Below, one piece after another: positions 43,308 to 50,766 of a stretch of DNA of 64,000 nucleotides. The first letter of the stretch is position 1; each line of letters opens with the position of its first letter. Origin of the DNA: Kitasatospora sp. MAP12-44. Lineage in GTDB: Bacteria > Actinomycetota > Actinomycetes > Streptomycetales > Streptomycetaceae. The translations under genes and the position numbers were made by a program. The notes beneath the pieces were generated by a model. The model had not been told where the DNA came from and searched no databases. It worked only from the letters and a program-made list of their open reading frames with translations. The DNA is taken from positions 5,456,001 to 5,520,000 of the forward strand of contig NZ_JARZAE010000004.1 in assembly GCF_029892095.1 (NCBI RefSeq), written 5' to 3'.

Positions 43308-43832
43308 CTAGCCGCGGCCGCGCAGGGTGCGCAGGTGGTCGGCGATGGGGGCCAGGGCCTCGTACATGGCGTCCAGTTGGTCGCTGTCGAAGAGGTCGAT
43401 GAAGTGCGCGCGGACGCTGCGGACGTGGTCCGGGGCGACCTTCTGCATGGTCTCCCAGCCCTGGTCGGTCAGGTGGGCGTAGAGGCCTCTGCGGTCGCCC
43501 GGACACTCCTGGCGGAGCACCAGGCCGGCGTTCTCCATCCGGGTGATCTGGTGCGAGAGACGGCTCTTGGACTGCAGGGTGGCGGTGGCCAGGTCGGTCA
43601 TCCGCATCCGCCGCTTGGGGGCCTCGGAGAGGACGACCAGGATCTCGTAGTCGTTGTTGGCCAGGCCGTGCGGCTGGAGCTCGCGGCCGAGTTGGTACAT
43701 CAGCAGCTGACTGACCTCCAGATGCGCACGCCACAGGCGCTGCTCCCGGGCGTTCAGCCAGGGGGTGTCGTCCGGAGCGGAGGTGGCCGGGGCGGCCTGG
43801 GCTTCGGTCGGCTCTGTGGCGTGCGTGTCCAT
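43308..43832 (-). CDS. MarR family transcriptional regulator
   Basis: 174-aa winged-helix regulator: dimerisation helix ALRLWRAHLEVSQLLMYQLGRELQ-type N-terminus, HTH MRMTDLATATLQSKSRLSHQITRMENAGLV, wing CPGDRRGLYAHLTDQGW. ATG at 43832 is chosen because TATCAT (TAnnnT) lies 7 bases upstream and no ribosome site exists, suggesting a leaderless mRNA; ATG 43841 or TTG 43850 are alternatives. A CAATATTG palindrome lies in the promoter. Confidence 0.9.
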   Translation of the reverse strand: MDTHATEPTEAQAAPATSAPDDTPWLNAREQRLWRAHLEVSQLLMYQLGRELQPHGLANNDYEILVVLSEAPKRRMRMTDLATATLQSKSRLSHQITRMENAGLVLRQECPGDRRGLYAHLTDQGWETMQKVAPDHVRSVRAHFIDLFDSDQLDAMYEALAPIADHLRTLRGRG

Positions 43833-43839
43833 ACTGACC

Positions 43840-43855
43840 ATGATACGCAATATTG
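43840..43855 (-). promoter_or_regulatory. Leaderless -10 and candidate operator of the MarR gene
   Basis: TATCAT (43845-43840, minus strand) and, just upstream, the palindrome CAATATTG (43848-43855) lie in an AT-rich stretch unusual for this genome. Autoregulation by the MarR protein is plausible. Confidence 0.4.
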
Positions 43856-43942
43856 TTCAATTTTCTACTACTTGCGCCCGCCGCAGGCCCGAACTGGCGC
43901 CCGGAACCACTCGAACGGGTGGCGGCTCAGCCGGGTGGTGGC

Positions 43943-44707
43943 TCAGCCGGTCTGCGCGGCCGTCGAGACCTCCAGGAACGAGGCGGAGTGCCGCTCGGCC
44001 TCGAAGGCGACGATGCCGCCGCGCAGGCCGAAGAGCCGCTTGGAGATCAGGATCCAGAGCACCGCGAGCACATTGAGGACCAGCGTGGCGATCTTGAACG
44101 CGCTGATCTTCTCGGTCAGCTCGTAGACCTCCAGCGGCAGGAACGCGGCGGTGGCGATCACCGTCAGGTACTCGGCCCAGCGCCGGCCCATCCACAGCCC
44201 GACGCCCTCGACCAGCTCGATCAGCGCGTAGGTCAGCAGCGCCGCCGCGACGATCACCAGGGTGCTGTGCTTGTAGTCGAAGGTCTTGCGGATGGTGTCC
44301 ACCACGGGGGAGTGGTCGAGGTCGTAGTGGAAGTGGTCGGCGACCGGCTTGAAGGCCGTCAGGTCCTGGTCGAAGAGGTCGCGCACCGCGTTCTGGCTGT
44401 TGGAGAACTTCCACACCGCCCAGGCGGCCAGCACGATCAGCACACCGCGCAGCACCCGCTCGACGGCCAGGAAGCGCAGGATGAAGAGATCGCGCAGCGC
44501 CTTGCCGCGCGGCACCAGCGGGGCGTCGGCGGCCGGTCCGGAGCCGTGCGGCTCGCCGAGCGCGAAGTCGCCGCAGCGCAGGCAGCGCCAGGCGTCGCCG
44601 AGCGCGGTGCCGGCGTGCAGCCGGGTGCGCAGCTCCAGCTCGGTCGGCGCGTATGTGGTGTGCCCGCGCTTGGCGCAGGTCCGCCGGTCCCAGTCCCGCT
44701 TGAACAT
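43943..44707 (-). CDS. DUF2127 family membrane protein
   Basis: 254-aa protein. N-terminal soluble part has a Cys/His motif (CAKRGH...CLRCGDFALGEPHG) that may hold a metal; four hydrophobic segments follow (about residues 85-105, 145-165, 175-200, 205-230). It fits the DUF2127 family, function unknown. ATG at 44707 follows GGGGGAG at 8 bases. It faces away from the DUF3817 gene. Confidence 0.8.
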   Translation of the reverse strand: MFKRDWDRRTCAKRGHTTYAPTELELRTRLHAGTALGDAWRCLRCGDFALGEPHGSGPAADAPLVPRGKALRDLFILRFLAVERVLRGVLIVLAAWAVWKFSNSQNAVRDLFDQDLTAFKPVADHFHYDLDHSPVVDTIRKTFDYKHSTLVIVAAALLTYALIELVEGVGLWMGRRWAEYLTVIATAAFLPLEVYELTEKISAFKIATLVLNVLAVLWILISKRLFGLRGGIVAFEAERHSASFLEVSTAAQTG

Positions 44708-44889
44708 GGTGGTGCTCCCCCGTGGTCCGTTCTGGTCCGTTCCTCGCGCCATCCGTGATCGGGCGCGCGCAGAGCAGGATAGCGAGACGCCCGGGACGGC
44801 CGGTGTGACCGGTGCGGATGTGATCTCGGGCACGACGGGGGCCCCGGCGCACCGTTCGCGCGGGGGCCTGCCCATAATGGGCAGCGGTT

Positions 44890-44905
44890 TGTGCGCCCGT
44901 TCACA
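44890..44905. promoter_or_regulatory. CRP-like palindrome between DUF2127 and DUF3817 genes
   Basis: TGTGC-N6-TCACA has one mismatch to the CRP consensus. It lies beside a GCCCAT-A-ATGGGC palindrome (44870-44882). Confidence 0.35.
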
Positions 44906-44907
44906 AG

Positions 44908-44933
44908 CTAACCCCGCGTCCTAACCCCGCGTC
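44908..44933. repeat. Perfect 13-bp tandem duplication
   Basis: CTAACCCCGCGTC is repeated back to back (44908-44920, 44921-44933), 27 bases before the DUF3817 start, in its probable leader. Confidence 0.75.
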
Positions 44934-44960
44934 CGCCCGCCGCAGTGAGGTACCCCCGCC

Positions 44961-45287
44961 ATGAAGAACAACGCCGCCCACCGTCTGCGTCTCGTCTCCG
45001 GCCCGGAGGGACTGTCCTTCCTCCTGCTGCTGGTCGGCATGGTGTTCAAGTACAACACCAGCTTCAACCCGGTCCCGGTGCTCGGCATGATCCACGGCAT
45101 GCTCTTCCTCGCCTACGCCGCGTTCTGGGGCCTGGCCTGGCAGAAGCAGGGCTGGGACCTCAAGCGGGCGGCGCTGCTGCTGATCCTCTCGGTGCTCCCG
45201 ACCGGCGGCTTCTTCGCCGAGCGGATGCTCGCCAAGGAGGAGCGCGCGGGCCTGCCCACCGCCGCGCCGGCCACCGCCGCCGCCTGA
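44961..45287 (+). CDS. DUF3817 integral membrane protein (first copy)
   Basis: 108-aa protein with three hydrophobic segments; family motifs GPEGLSFLLLLVGMVFKYN, MIHGMLFLAYAAFWGLAW and FFAERMLAKEE. DUF3817 proteins are small actinobacterial membrane proteins of unknown role. A second, divergent copy follows the intervening MarR gene. Confidence 0.85.
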   Translation: MKNNAAHRLRLVSGPEGLSFLLLLVGMVFKYNTSFNPVPVLGMIHGMLFLAYAAFWGLAWQKQGWDLKRAALLLILSVLPTGGFFAERMLAKEERAGLPTAAPATAAA

Positions 45288-45319
45288 GCGGATCCCACCA
45301 TGCGGGCCGTCCGGGAGCC

Positions 45320-45337
45320 ACCGGCGGGCCCGCCGGT
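45320..45337. promoter_or_regulatory. 18-bp perfect palindrome before the second MarR gene
   Basis: ACCGGCGGGCCCGCCGGT ends 11 bases before the GTG start at 45349. It could be a MarR dimer operator or an RNA hairpin masking translation start. Confidence 0.4.
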
Positions 45338-45348
45338 ACGGTGAGGGC

Positions 45349-45867
45349 GTGGCCAAACCCCTCGCACTCGACTTCGACCCGATCGCCCGCGCCGACGAAC
45401 TGTGGGCCCGCCGCTGGGGCGAGGTCCCGTCGATGGCGGCGATCACCTCGGTGATGCGCGCGCACCAGATCCTGCTCGGCCGGGTCGACGCGGTGGTCAA
45501 GCCGTACGGGCTGACCTTCGCGCGCTACGAGGCGCTGGTGCTGCTGACCTTCAGCCGGACCGGCGAGCTCTCGCTGTCGAAGATCGGCGAGCGGCTGATG
45601 GTGCACCCGACCAGCGTCACCAACACCGTGGACCGGCTGGTCAAGGCCGGCCTGGTCTCCCGGCGGCCCAACCCGGCGGACGGGCGGGGTGTGCTGGCGA
45701 AGATCACCGAGCAGGGTCGCACCGCGGTCGAGCAGGCCACCCGGGAGCTGATGGCCGTCGAATTCGGCCTGGAATCGTACGACGCGGACCAGTGCCGACA
45801 GGTGTTCGAGCTGCTCAGGCCGCTGCGGGTGACGGCCGGCGACTTCACCGAACCCCCGGCGGAGTGA
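45349..45867 (+). CDS. MarR family transcriptional regulator
   Basis: 172-aa winged-helix regulator: GLTFARYEALVLLTFSRTGELSLSKIGERLMVHPTSVTNTVDRLVKAGLVSRRPNPADGRG contains the helix-turn-helix and wing. GTG start at 45349. It lies between two DUF3817 genes on the same strand, so regulation of these membrane proteins is the simplest guess. Confidence 0.9.
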   Translation: MAKPLALDFDPIARADELWARRWGEVPSMAAITSVMRAHQILLGRVDAVVKPYGLTFARYEALVLLTFSRTGELSLSKIGERLMVHPTSVTNTVDRLVKAGLVSRRPNPADGRGVLAKITEQGRTAVEQATRELMAVEFGLESYDADQCRQVFELLRPLRVTAGDFTEPPAE

Positions 45868-45933
45868 TCGTCGATACGGCGGTTACCCTCGGATGAGCTG
45901 CAATCCCCTGTCGAGTGCGAAGGCTGCCCACCC

Positions 45934-46269
45934 ATGAAGTCCACCCCCCTGCTGGCCTGGTACCGGGCGCTGGCGATCGCGACCGGCTGCGCGCTGCTGA
46001 TCTTCTGCGGCGTCATGATCGCGGTGTACGGCTTCGGCGCGCTCAAGCAGGAGTTGCCCGTTGTGGCGATGCTGCACGGCTACCTCTACCTCGCCTACTT
46101 CGTGGTGGCCTTCCTGCTCGGCCAGAAGCTCAAGTGGCCGATGGGCCGGCTGCTCTTCACGCTGGCCGCCGGCTGCATCCCGTTCGCGTCGTTCCTCGCC
46201 GAGCGCCGGGTGGTCCGCGACGCCACCGAGGCCGCCGCGCAGGCCACCGCGCAGCCGGTCAGCGCCTGA
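45934..46269 (+). CDS. DUF3817 integral membrane protein (second copy)
   Basis: 111 aa, three hydrophobic segments, with the same pattern as the first copy (MLHGYLYLAYFVVAFLLGQKLKWP, PFASFLAERRVVRD) but low identity. ATG at 45934. A U-tract terminator follows, so DUF3817-MarR-DUF3817 probably forms one unit. Confidence 0.83.
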   Translation: MKSTPLLAWYRALAIATGCALLIFCGVMIAVYGFGALKQELPVVAMLHGYLYLAYFVVAFLLGQKLKWPMGRLLFTLAAGCIPFASFLAERRVVRDATEAAAQATAQPVSA

Positions 46270-46288
46270 CCTGCGGACACCTGCATGG

Positions 46289-46319
46289 AAGACCCCCTCC
46301 CACCGGAGGGGGTCTTTTT
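46289..46319 (+). terminator. Rho-independent terminator
   Basis: 12-bp stem (46289-46300 with 46305-46316), CACC loop and a TTTTT run (46315-46319). One of the few in the window with a true U-tract; it ends the DUF3817 unit. Confidence 0.88.
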
Positions 46320-46333
46320 GGTTCCTGCCATCA

Positions 46334-46377
46334 TCGACAAGTAGTAGGACGTCCGAGTAAATTTCAAGGACGTCCTT
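46334..46377 (+). promoter_or_regulatory. icmA promoter with two GGACGTCC operators
   Basis: TCGACA (46334-46339) and TAAATT (46358-46363) spaced 18 bases form a good promoter. The palindrome GGACGTCC occurs in the spacer (46347-46354) and again near the start point (46368-46375, extended to AAGGACGTCCTT), exactly 21 bp apart. Confidence 0.6.
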
Positions 46378-46401
46378 CCAACGAGCGGGAGTGGGTCGCA
46401 C

Positions 46402-48105
46402 ATGGACGCCGAAGAGATCGAGCGGGGCCGGCAGCGCTGGCAGCAGCGGTACGACAAGGCCCGCAAGCGTGACGCGGACTTCACCACGCTCTCCGGCGAC
46501 GACGTGGAGCCCGTCTACGGCCCGCCGGCCGGGCAGCCGTACGAGGGCTTCGAGCGGATCGGCTGGCCGGGGGAGTACCCGTACACCCGCGGCCTGCACG
46601 CCACCGGCTACCGCGGCCGGACCTGGACGATCCGCCAGTTCGCCGGCTTCGGCAACGCCCAGCAGACCAACGAGCGCTACAAGATGATCCTGGAGGCCGG
46701 CGGCGGCGGGCTCTCGGTCGCCTTCGACATGCCGACCCTGATGGGCTACGACTCCGACGACGCCAAGTCGCTCGGCGAGGTCGGCCACTGCGGGGTGGCG
46801 ATCGACTCGGCCGCCGACATGGAGGTGCTGTTCGACAGCATCCCGCTGGGCGACGTCACCACCTCGATGACGATCAGCGGCCCGGCCGTCCCGGTCTTCT
46901 GCATGTACCTGGTGGCGGCCGAGCGGCAGGGCGTCGACCCGTCCGTGCTCAACGGGACGCTGCAGACGGACATCTTCAAGGAGTACATCGCCCAGAAGGA
47001 GTGGCTCTTCGCCCCGGAGCCGCACCTGCGGCTGATCGGCGACCTGATGGAGTACTGCTCCGAGGGCATCCCGGCCTACAAGCCGCTCTCGGTCTCCGGC
47101 TACCACATCCGCGAGGCCGGCACCACGGCCGCCCAGGAGCTCGCCTACACGCTGGCGGACGGCTTCGGCTACGTCGAGCTCGGCCTCTCCCGCGGCCTGG
47201 ACGTGGACGTCTTCGCGCCCGGCCTGTCGTTCTTCTTCGACGCCCACCTCGACTTCTTCGAGGAGATCGCCAAGTTCCGCGCCGCCCGCCGGATCTGGGC
47301 CCGCTGGATGCGCGACACCTACGGCGCCAAGACCGACAAGGCGCAGTGGCTGCGCTTCCACACCCAGACGGCCGGCGTCTCGCTGACCGCCCAGCAGCCG
47401 TACAACAACGTGGTGCGCACCGCCGTCGAGGCCCTCTCGGCCATCCTCGGCGGCACCAACTCGCTGCACACCAACGCCCTGGACGAGACCCTGGCGCTGC
47501 CCTCCGAGCTGGCCGCCGAGATCGCCCTGCGCACCCAGCAGGTGCTGATGGAGGAGACCGGGGTGGCCAACGTGGCCGACCCACTGGGCGGTTCCTGGTA
47601 CGTCGAGGCGCTGACCGACCGGATCGAGGCGCAGGCGGAGGAGATCTTCGCGCGGATCCTGGCCAAGGGCGCCAAGGCCGGCAACGACTCGGCGGGCCAC
47701 GCGATCGGCCCGATGACGGCAGGCATCCTGCGCGGCATCGAGGAGGGCTGGTTCATGAGCGAGACCGCCGAGGCGGCCTTCGCGTACCAGCAGGCGCTGG
47801 AGAAGGGCGAGAAGCGGGTGGTCGGCGTCAACTGCCACCCCAAGTCGGTCACCCCGCCGCTGGAGATCCTGCGGGTCAGCCACGAGGTCGAGCGCGAGCA
47901 GGTCCGGGTGCTGGCCGAGCGCAAGGCCGCCCGCGACGACGCGGCCGTCCGGGTCGGCCTGGACGCCATGCTGGCCGCCGCCCGCGAGGGCCGCAACATG
48001 ATCCCCCCGATGCTCCAGGCCGTCCGGGCCGAGGCCACCCTGGGCGAGATCTGCAACACCCTGCGCGCCGAGTGGGGCATCTACCGCGAACCCGCGGGCT
48101 TCTGA
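46402..48105 (+). CDS. icmA: Isobutyryl-CoA mutase large subunit
   Basis: 567-aa AdoCbl-dependent acyl-CoA mutase large chain that interconverts isobutyryl-CoA and n-butyryl-CoA, linking valine catabolism with butyrate units for polyketides. It is a TIM-barrel protein without the B12-binding domain, which lies on the small subunit IcmB (not in the window). F80 in RQFAGFGN and Q198 in EYIAQKEW are the IcmA-specific residues where methylmalonyl-CoA mutase has Tyr and Arg. Length matches IcmA (566 aa in S. cinnamonensis as I recall). It has its own promoter and terminator. Confidence 0.93.
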   Translation: MDAEEIERGRQRWQQRYDKARKRDADFTTLSGDDVEPVYGPPAGQPYEGFERIGWPGEYPYTRGLHATGYRGRTWTIRQFAGFGNAQQTNERYKMILEAGGGGLSVAFDMPTLMGYDSDDAKSLGEVGHCGVAIDSAADMEVLFDSIPLGDVTTSMTISGPAVPVFCMYLVAAERQGVDPSVLNGTLQTDIFKEYIAQKEWLFAPEPHLRLIGDLMEYCSEGIPAYKPLSVSGYHIREAGTTAAQELAYTLADGFGYVELGLSRGLDVDVFAPGLSFFFDAHLDFFEEIAKFRAARRIWARWMRDTYGAKTDKAQWLRFHTQTAGVSLTAQQPYNNVVRTAVEALSAILGGTNSLHTNALDETLALPSELAAEIALRTQQVLMEETGVANVADPLGGSWYVEALTDRIEAQAEEIFARILAKGAKAGNDSAGHAIGPMTAGILRGIEEGWFMSETAEAAFAYQQALEKGEKRVVGVNCHPKSVTPPLEILRVSHEVEREQVRVLAERKAARDDAAVRVGLDAMLAAAREGRNMIPPMLQAVRAEATLGEICNTLRAEWGIYREPAGF

Positions 48106-48122
48106 TCCCCCGGTAGCCCCGG

Positions 48123-48163
48123 TAGGCCCCGGAAAGTCGGCAGAACCGACTTTCCGGGGCCTA
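48123..48163. terminator. Bidirectional terminator icmA/tetR
   Basis: 18-bp perfect stem (48123-48140 with 48146-48163), CAGAA loop. Its right arm contains the tetR stop codon (48161-48163). Confidence 0.85.
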
Positions 48164-48796
48164 CTGCTGTTCGGCGCTCAGGCCCGGGAGGGGGCTGAGG
48201 AGGAGGGTGGTGAAGCGGCGGATCCACACGGGGGTGACGGGTTCTCCGCTGACCAGCATGCGGTGTTCGACGGTGCCGGCGATGGTGTCGAAGATGATGT
48301 CGATCTCCTCGGCCGCCGCGGCCTCGTCGAGGTCCGGGTCGAGTTCGCCGCGGGCCTGGGCGTTGGCGCGGCCCCGGCGGACCAGGCGCTTCTGCGGGTC
48401 GACGATGGTCTCCCGGATCCGCTTGCGCAGCTGGGGGTCGCGGGTGGCCTCGGCGAAGAGCGCTAGCAGGGCGGCCTGGGTCTCGGGGCGGGAGAGCAGC
48501 GCGGCGAACTGGGCGACGACGTCCTCGATGTCCGCCCGCAGGCTGCCCAGGTCGGTCACCTCCAGCTCCTCCAGCTGGGTGGCCACGGCGTCCATCACCA
48601 GCTCGTTCTTGGACGGCCAGCGGCGGTAGAGGGTGGTCTTGGCGACGCCGGCCCGCAGCGCGACCTGGCCCATGCTGAGCCCGCCCCAGCCGACTTCGGC
48701 CAGGGCTTCGCGGGTGGCGTCGAGGATCGCGCGGTCGGCGGCGGCGCTGCGCGGGCGGCCCTTCGCGCGGTGCGGTGCGGGTGGAGGGGTGGCCAC
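48161..48796 (-). CDS. TetR family transcriptional regulator
   Basis: 211-aa regulator: basic N-terminus KGRPRSAAADRAILDATREALAEVGWGGLSMGQVALRAGVAKTTLYRRWPSKNELV contains the TetR HTH; the C-terminal ligand domain is helical (TetR_C-like). GTG at 48796 follows AAGGAG. A 17-bp palindrome lies about 155 bases upstream in the gap shared with the thioredoxin gene. Confidence 0.9.
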   Translation of the reverse strand: MATPPPAPHRAKGRPRSAAADRAILDATREALAEVGWGGLSMGQVALRAGVAKTTLYRRWPSKNELVMDAVATQLEELEVTDLGSLRADIEDVVAQFAALLSRPETQAALLALFAEATRDPQLRKRIRETIVDPQKRLVRRGRANAQARGELDPDLDEAAAAEEIDIIFDTIAGTVEHRMLVSGEPVTPVWIRRFTTLLLSPLPGLSAEQQ

Positions 48797-49167
48797 CAGG
48801 GCTCCTTGCGATCTGTACTGATGAGTAGCTTGGGTGGGGGAGGTAACCGTATCGGCAGTTCGGCGGTGGGGAAAGGAACGGGCGGAAAGTGGGGGACGTC
48901 ACGTCCCGATGGGGCAATGCGGGCTTGCGGCGAGGGGGCGGTCGCCAGATACGCTACGACTCGTAGCGAATAGAGCGGCAACCACGTGCCGGCCCTGTGG
49001 GAGGGGCGACGGCGCGGGGCGCGGGTGGGGATCCGCGTCGCAGCACAGCGGCTACCAGGGGAGACGGGCTCCCGTCGGGGTGGTGTCAGGTCCAGGCGAT
49101 CCAGCCTGGGACGGACTTTCCCGGCGGATGGCGCCCGGCATTCGCGCGGACGGGGGAGGATAGTGCC
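48797..49167. other. tetR - thioredoxin/TPR divergent intergenic region
   Basis: 371 bases holding probable divergent promoters. The main feature is the palindrome at 48952-48968. The thioredoxin ribosome site GGGGGAGGA is at 49152-49160. No gene recognised. Confidence 0.5.
48952..48968. promoter_or_regulatory. Palindromic operator candidate for the TetR regulator
   Basis: CGCTACGA-C-TCGTAGCG, a perfect 8-bp inverted repeat around one base, is typical of TetR-family operators. It is flanked by AT-richer sequence. Confidence 0.5.
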
Positions 49168-50157
49168 ATGCAGCCACGGAACACGCATCTGAACAGCGCC
49201 GCCCTGCGCGGTGCGGTCGACCTCGCCGCGGTGAAGGCGGCCGGGGAGGCCGCGCAGAAGGCCGAGCAGGCCCGCGCCGAGCGCGCCCGGCAGGCGGCCG
49301 CCGCCGAGGCGTCCGGGATCGAGACCCCCGGCCCGGCCTACCCGCTCGTCATCGACGTCACCGAGGCGACCTTCGAGGACGAGGTGCTCCAGCGGTCCAC
49401 CGAGGTCCCGGTGGTCGTCGACTTCTGGGCCGAGTGGTGCGGCCCCTGCAAGCAGCTCAGCCCGATCCTGGAGCGCCTGGCCGAGGAGTACGCCGGCCGG
49501 ATCGTGCTCGCCAAGATCGACGTGGACTCCAACCAGCTGATCGCCGAGCAGTTCGGCATCCAGGGCATCCCGGCCGTGATGGCCGTGGTGGCCGGCCAGC
49601 TGGTGCCGCTCTTCCAGGGCGCCGAGAACGAGGCCAACGTCCGCAAGATCATCGACCAGCTGATCGCGGTGGCCGAGCAGCGCTTCGGCATCGTCGGCGG
49701 CAGCGGGGTCGCGGCCGAGGGCGCGCCCGCCGCGTCCCGCCCGGAGGACCCGGCGCTGTCCGCCGCGCACGACGCGCTGGACCGCGGCGACCTGGCCGGC
49801 GCCGTGCAGGCCTACCAGAACGTGCTGTCCGACCAGCCCGGCAATGTCGAGGCCCAGCTCGGGCTGGCCCAGGCGCAGTTGCTGCGCCGGGTCGAGGCGC
49901 TGGACCCGCAGGCCGTCCGGGCAGCGGCGGCGGCCGACCCGAAGGACGTCCCGGCCCAGCTGGACGCGGCCGATCTGGACCTGGTGGGTGGTCATGTCGA
50001 GGACGCCTTCGGGCGCCTGGTGCAGACCGTGGGCCGGGTCTTCGGCGCCGACCGGGACACCGCGCGGCTGCGCCTGCTGGAGCTGTTCGAGGTGATCGGC
50101 CCGGACGACCCGAGGGTGACGGCGGCCCGTACCGCGCTGGCCCGGGTGCTCTTCTGA
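49168..50157 (+). CDS. Thioredoxin-domain protein with TPR-like C-terminus (YbbN/CnoX type)
   Basis: 329 aa. An Ala-rich N-terminal helix (about 1-55) precedes a thioredoxin fold with the redox motif WCGPC (residues 90-94) and cis-Pro in IQGIPAVM; the C-terminal half is helical and TPR-like (ALDRGDLAGAVQAYQNVLSDQPGNVEAQLGLAQAQLL). YbbN/CnoX proteins act as chaperedoxins, though E. coli YbbN lacks the second Cys; here both are present, so thiol-disulfide activity is possible. ATG at 49168 follows GGGGGAGGA. Confidence 0.9.
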   Translation: MQPRNTHLNSAALRGAVDLAAVKAAGEAAQKAEQARAERARQAAAAEASGIETPGPAYPLVIDVTEATFEDEVLQRSTEVPVVVDFWAEWCGPCKQLSPILERLAEEYAGRIVLAKIDVDSNQLIAEQFGIQGIPAVMAVVAGQLVPLFQGAENEANVRKIIDQLIAVAEQRFGIVGGSGVAAEGAPAASRPEDPALSAAHDALDRGDLAGAVQAYQNVLSDQPGNVEAQLGLAQAQLLRRVEALDPQAVRAAAAADPKDVPAQLDAADLDLVGGHVEDAFGRLVQTVGRVFGADRDTARLRLLELFEVIGPDDPRVTAARTALARVLF

Positions 50158-50766
50158 GGCGTTTTCATGGCACGGCAGGTGACCTGCGGTGTCGTCGGTG
50201 ATTTGACGACATTCCGGTACGCAGGGCAGAGGTTTATCAAATCTTGACAACGCCGTAGGGCGGTCACCTCAGGTGACCGCCCGCGGGTGTTTCCGCCGTG
50301 TTTCCCCGGGATTTCGCCGATGCCAACTCCGCAGCTCATCACTCTGCGTCGATGTCATGGTCATCTCATGATCCATCACCCCGACTGTTGGATTACCCGT
50401 CAGTAATGGACCTCTTGTGCTTCCGGCGGGATTCCAGCACGATCGGCCACGCCTGGTCCCTCACTTCACTCCCCGGCAGCCTGTCGGACATGTGCGGTAC
50501 GGGATCCCCACCGGGTAATCGCCGGCATCGTCCGGTGGTTGGGAGAACAGGGGGGTATCCGCGGCCCACAGCGGATCCTGTGCTCTCTCCGGTCGCGCAC
50601 CCCGCGCGGCCGTTGGTTGTCGCTCGGGGGTGATCGCCGGTCGTTCGGCTCTGCCCGCGATGGCGCTCTCCGTTACCGAGGACGTAGTCCGTCTCCCATC
50701 CCAGGACGGGACCCGCGCTCAGCGCGCCGGGCCCGGCCGGAGATGTACGTCCGAGAAGGAGGACAC
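50158..50766. other. Intergenic region before the DUF6230 cassette
   Basis: 609 bases with no recognised gene. It holds a hairpin (50258-50282), an AT-rich stretch with TTGACA at 50244-50249, the inverted repeat ATTAC-N6-GTAAT (50392-50407), and a distant complementary pair GATTACCCG (50391-50399) / CGGGTAATC (50512-50520). The cassette's ribosome site AGAAGGAGG lies just before 50767. Confidence 0.45.
50258..50282 (+). terminator. Hairpin after the thioredoxin/TPR gene
   Basis: Palindromic GGGCGGTCACC...GGTGACCGCCC, effectively a 10-bp stem with a 5-base loop, 100 bases after the stop; no U-tract. Confidence 0.5.

Noticed and set aside
46402..48105. Annotation as methylmalonyl-CoA mutase
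   Set aside because: No B12 domain, and F80/Q198 are the isobutyryl-CoA mutase residues rather than Tyr/Arg.
50298..50633. 111-codon frame in the gap before the DUF6230 gene
   Set aside because: Lacks a ribosome site, has irregular codon use and no recognisable feature.
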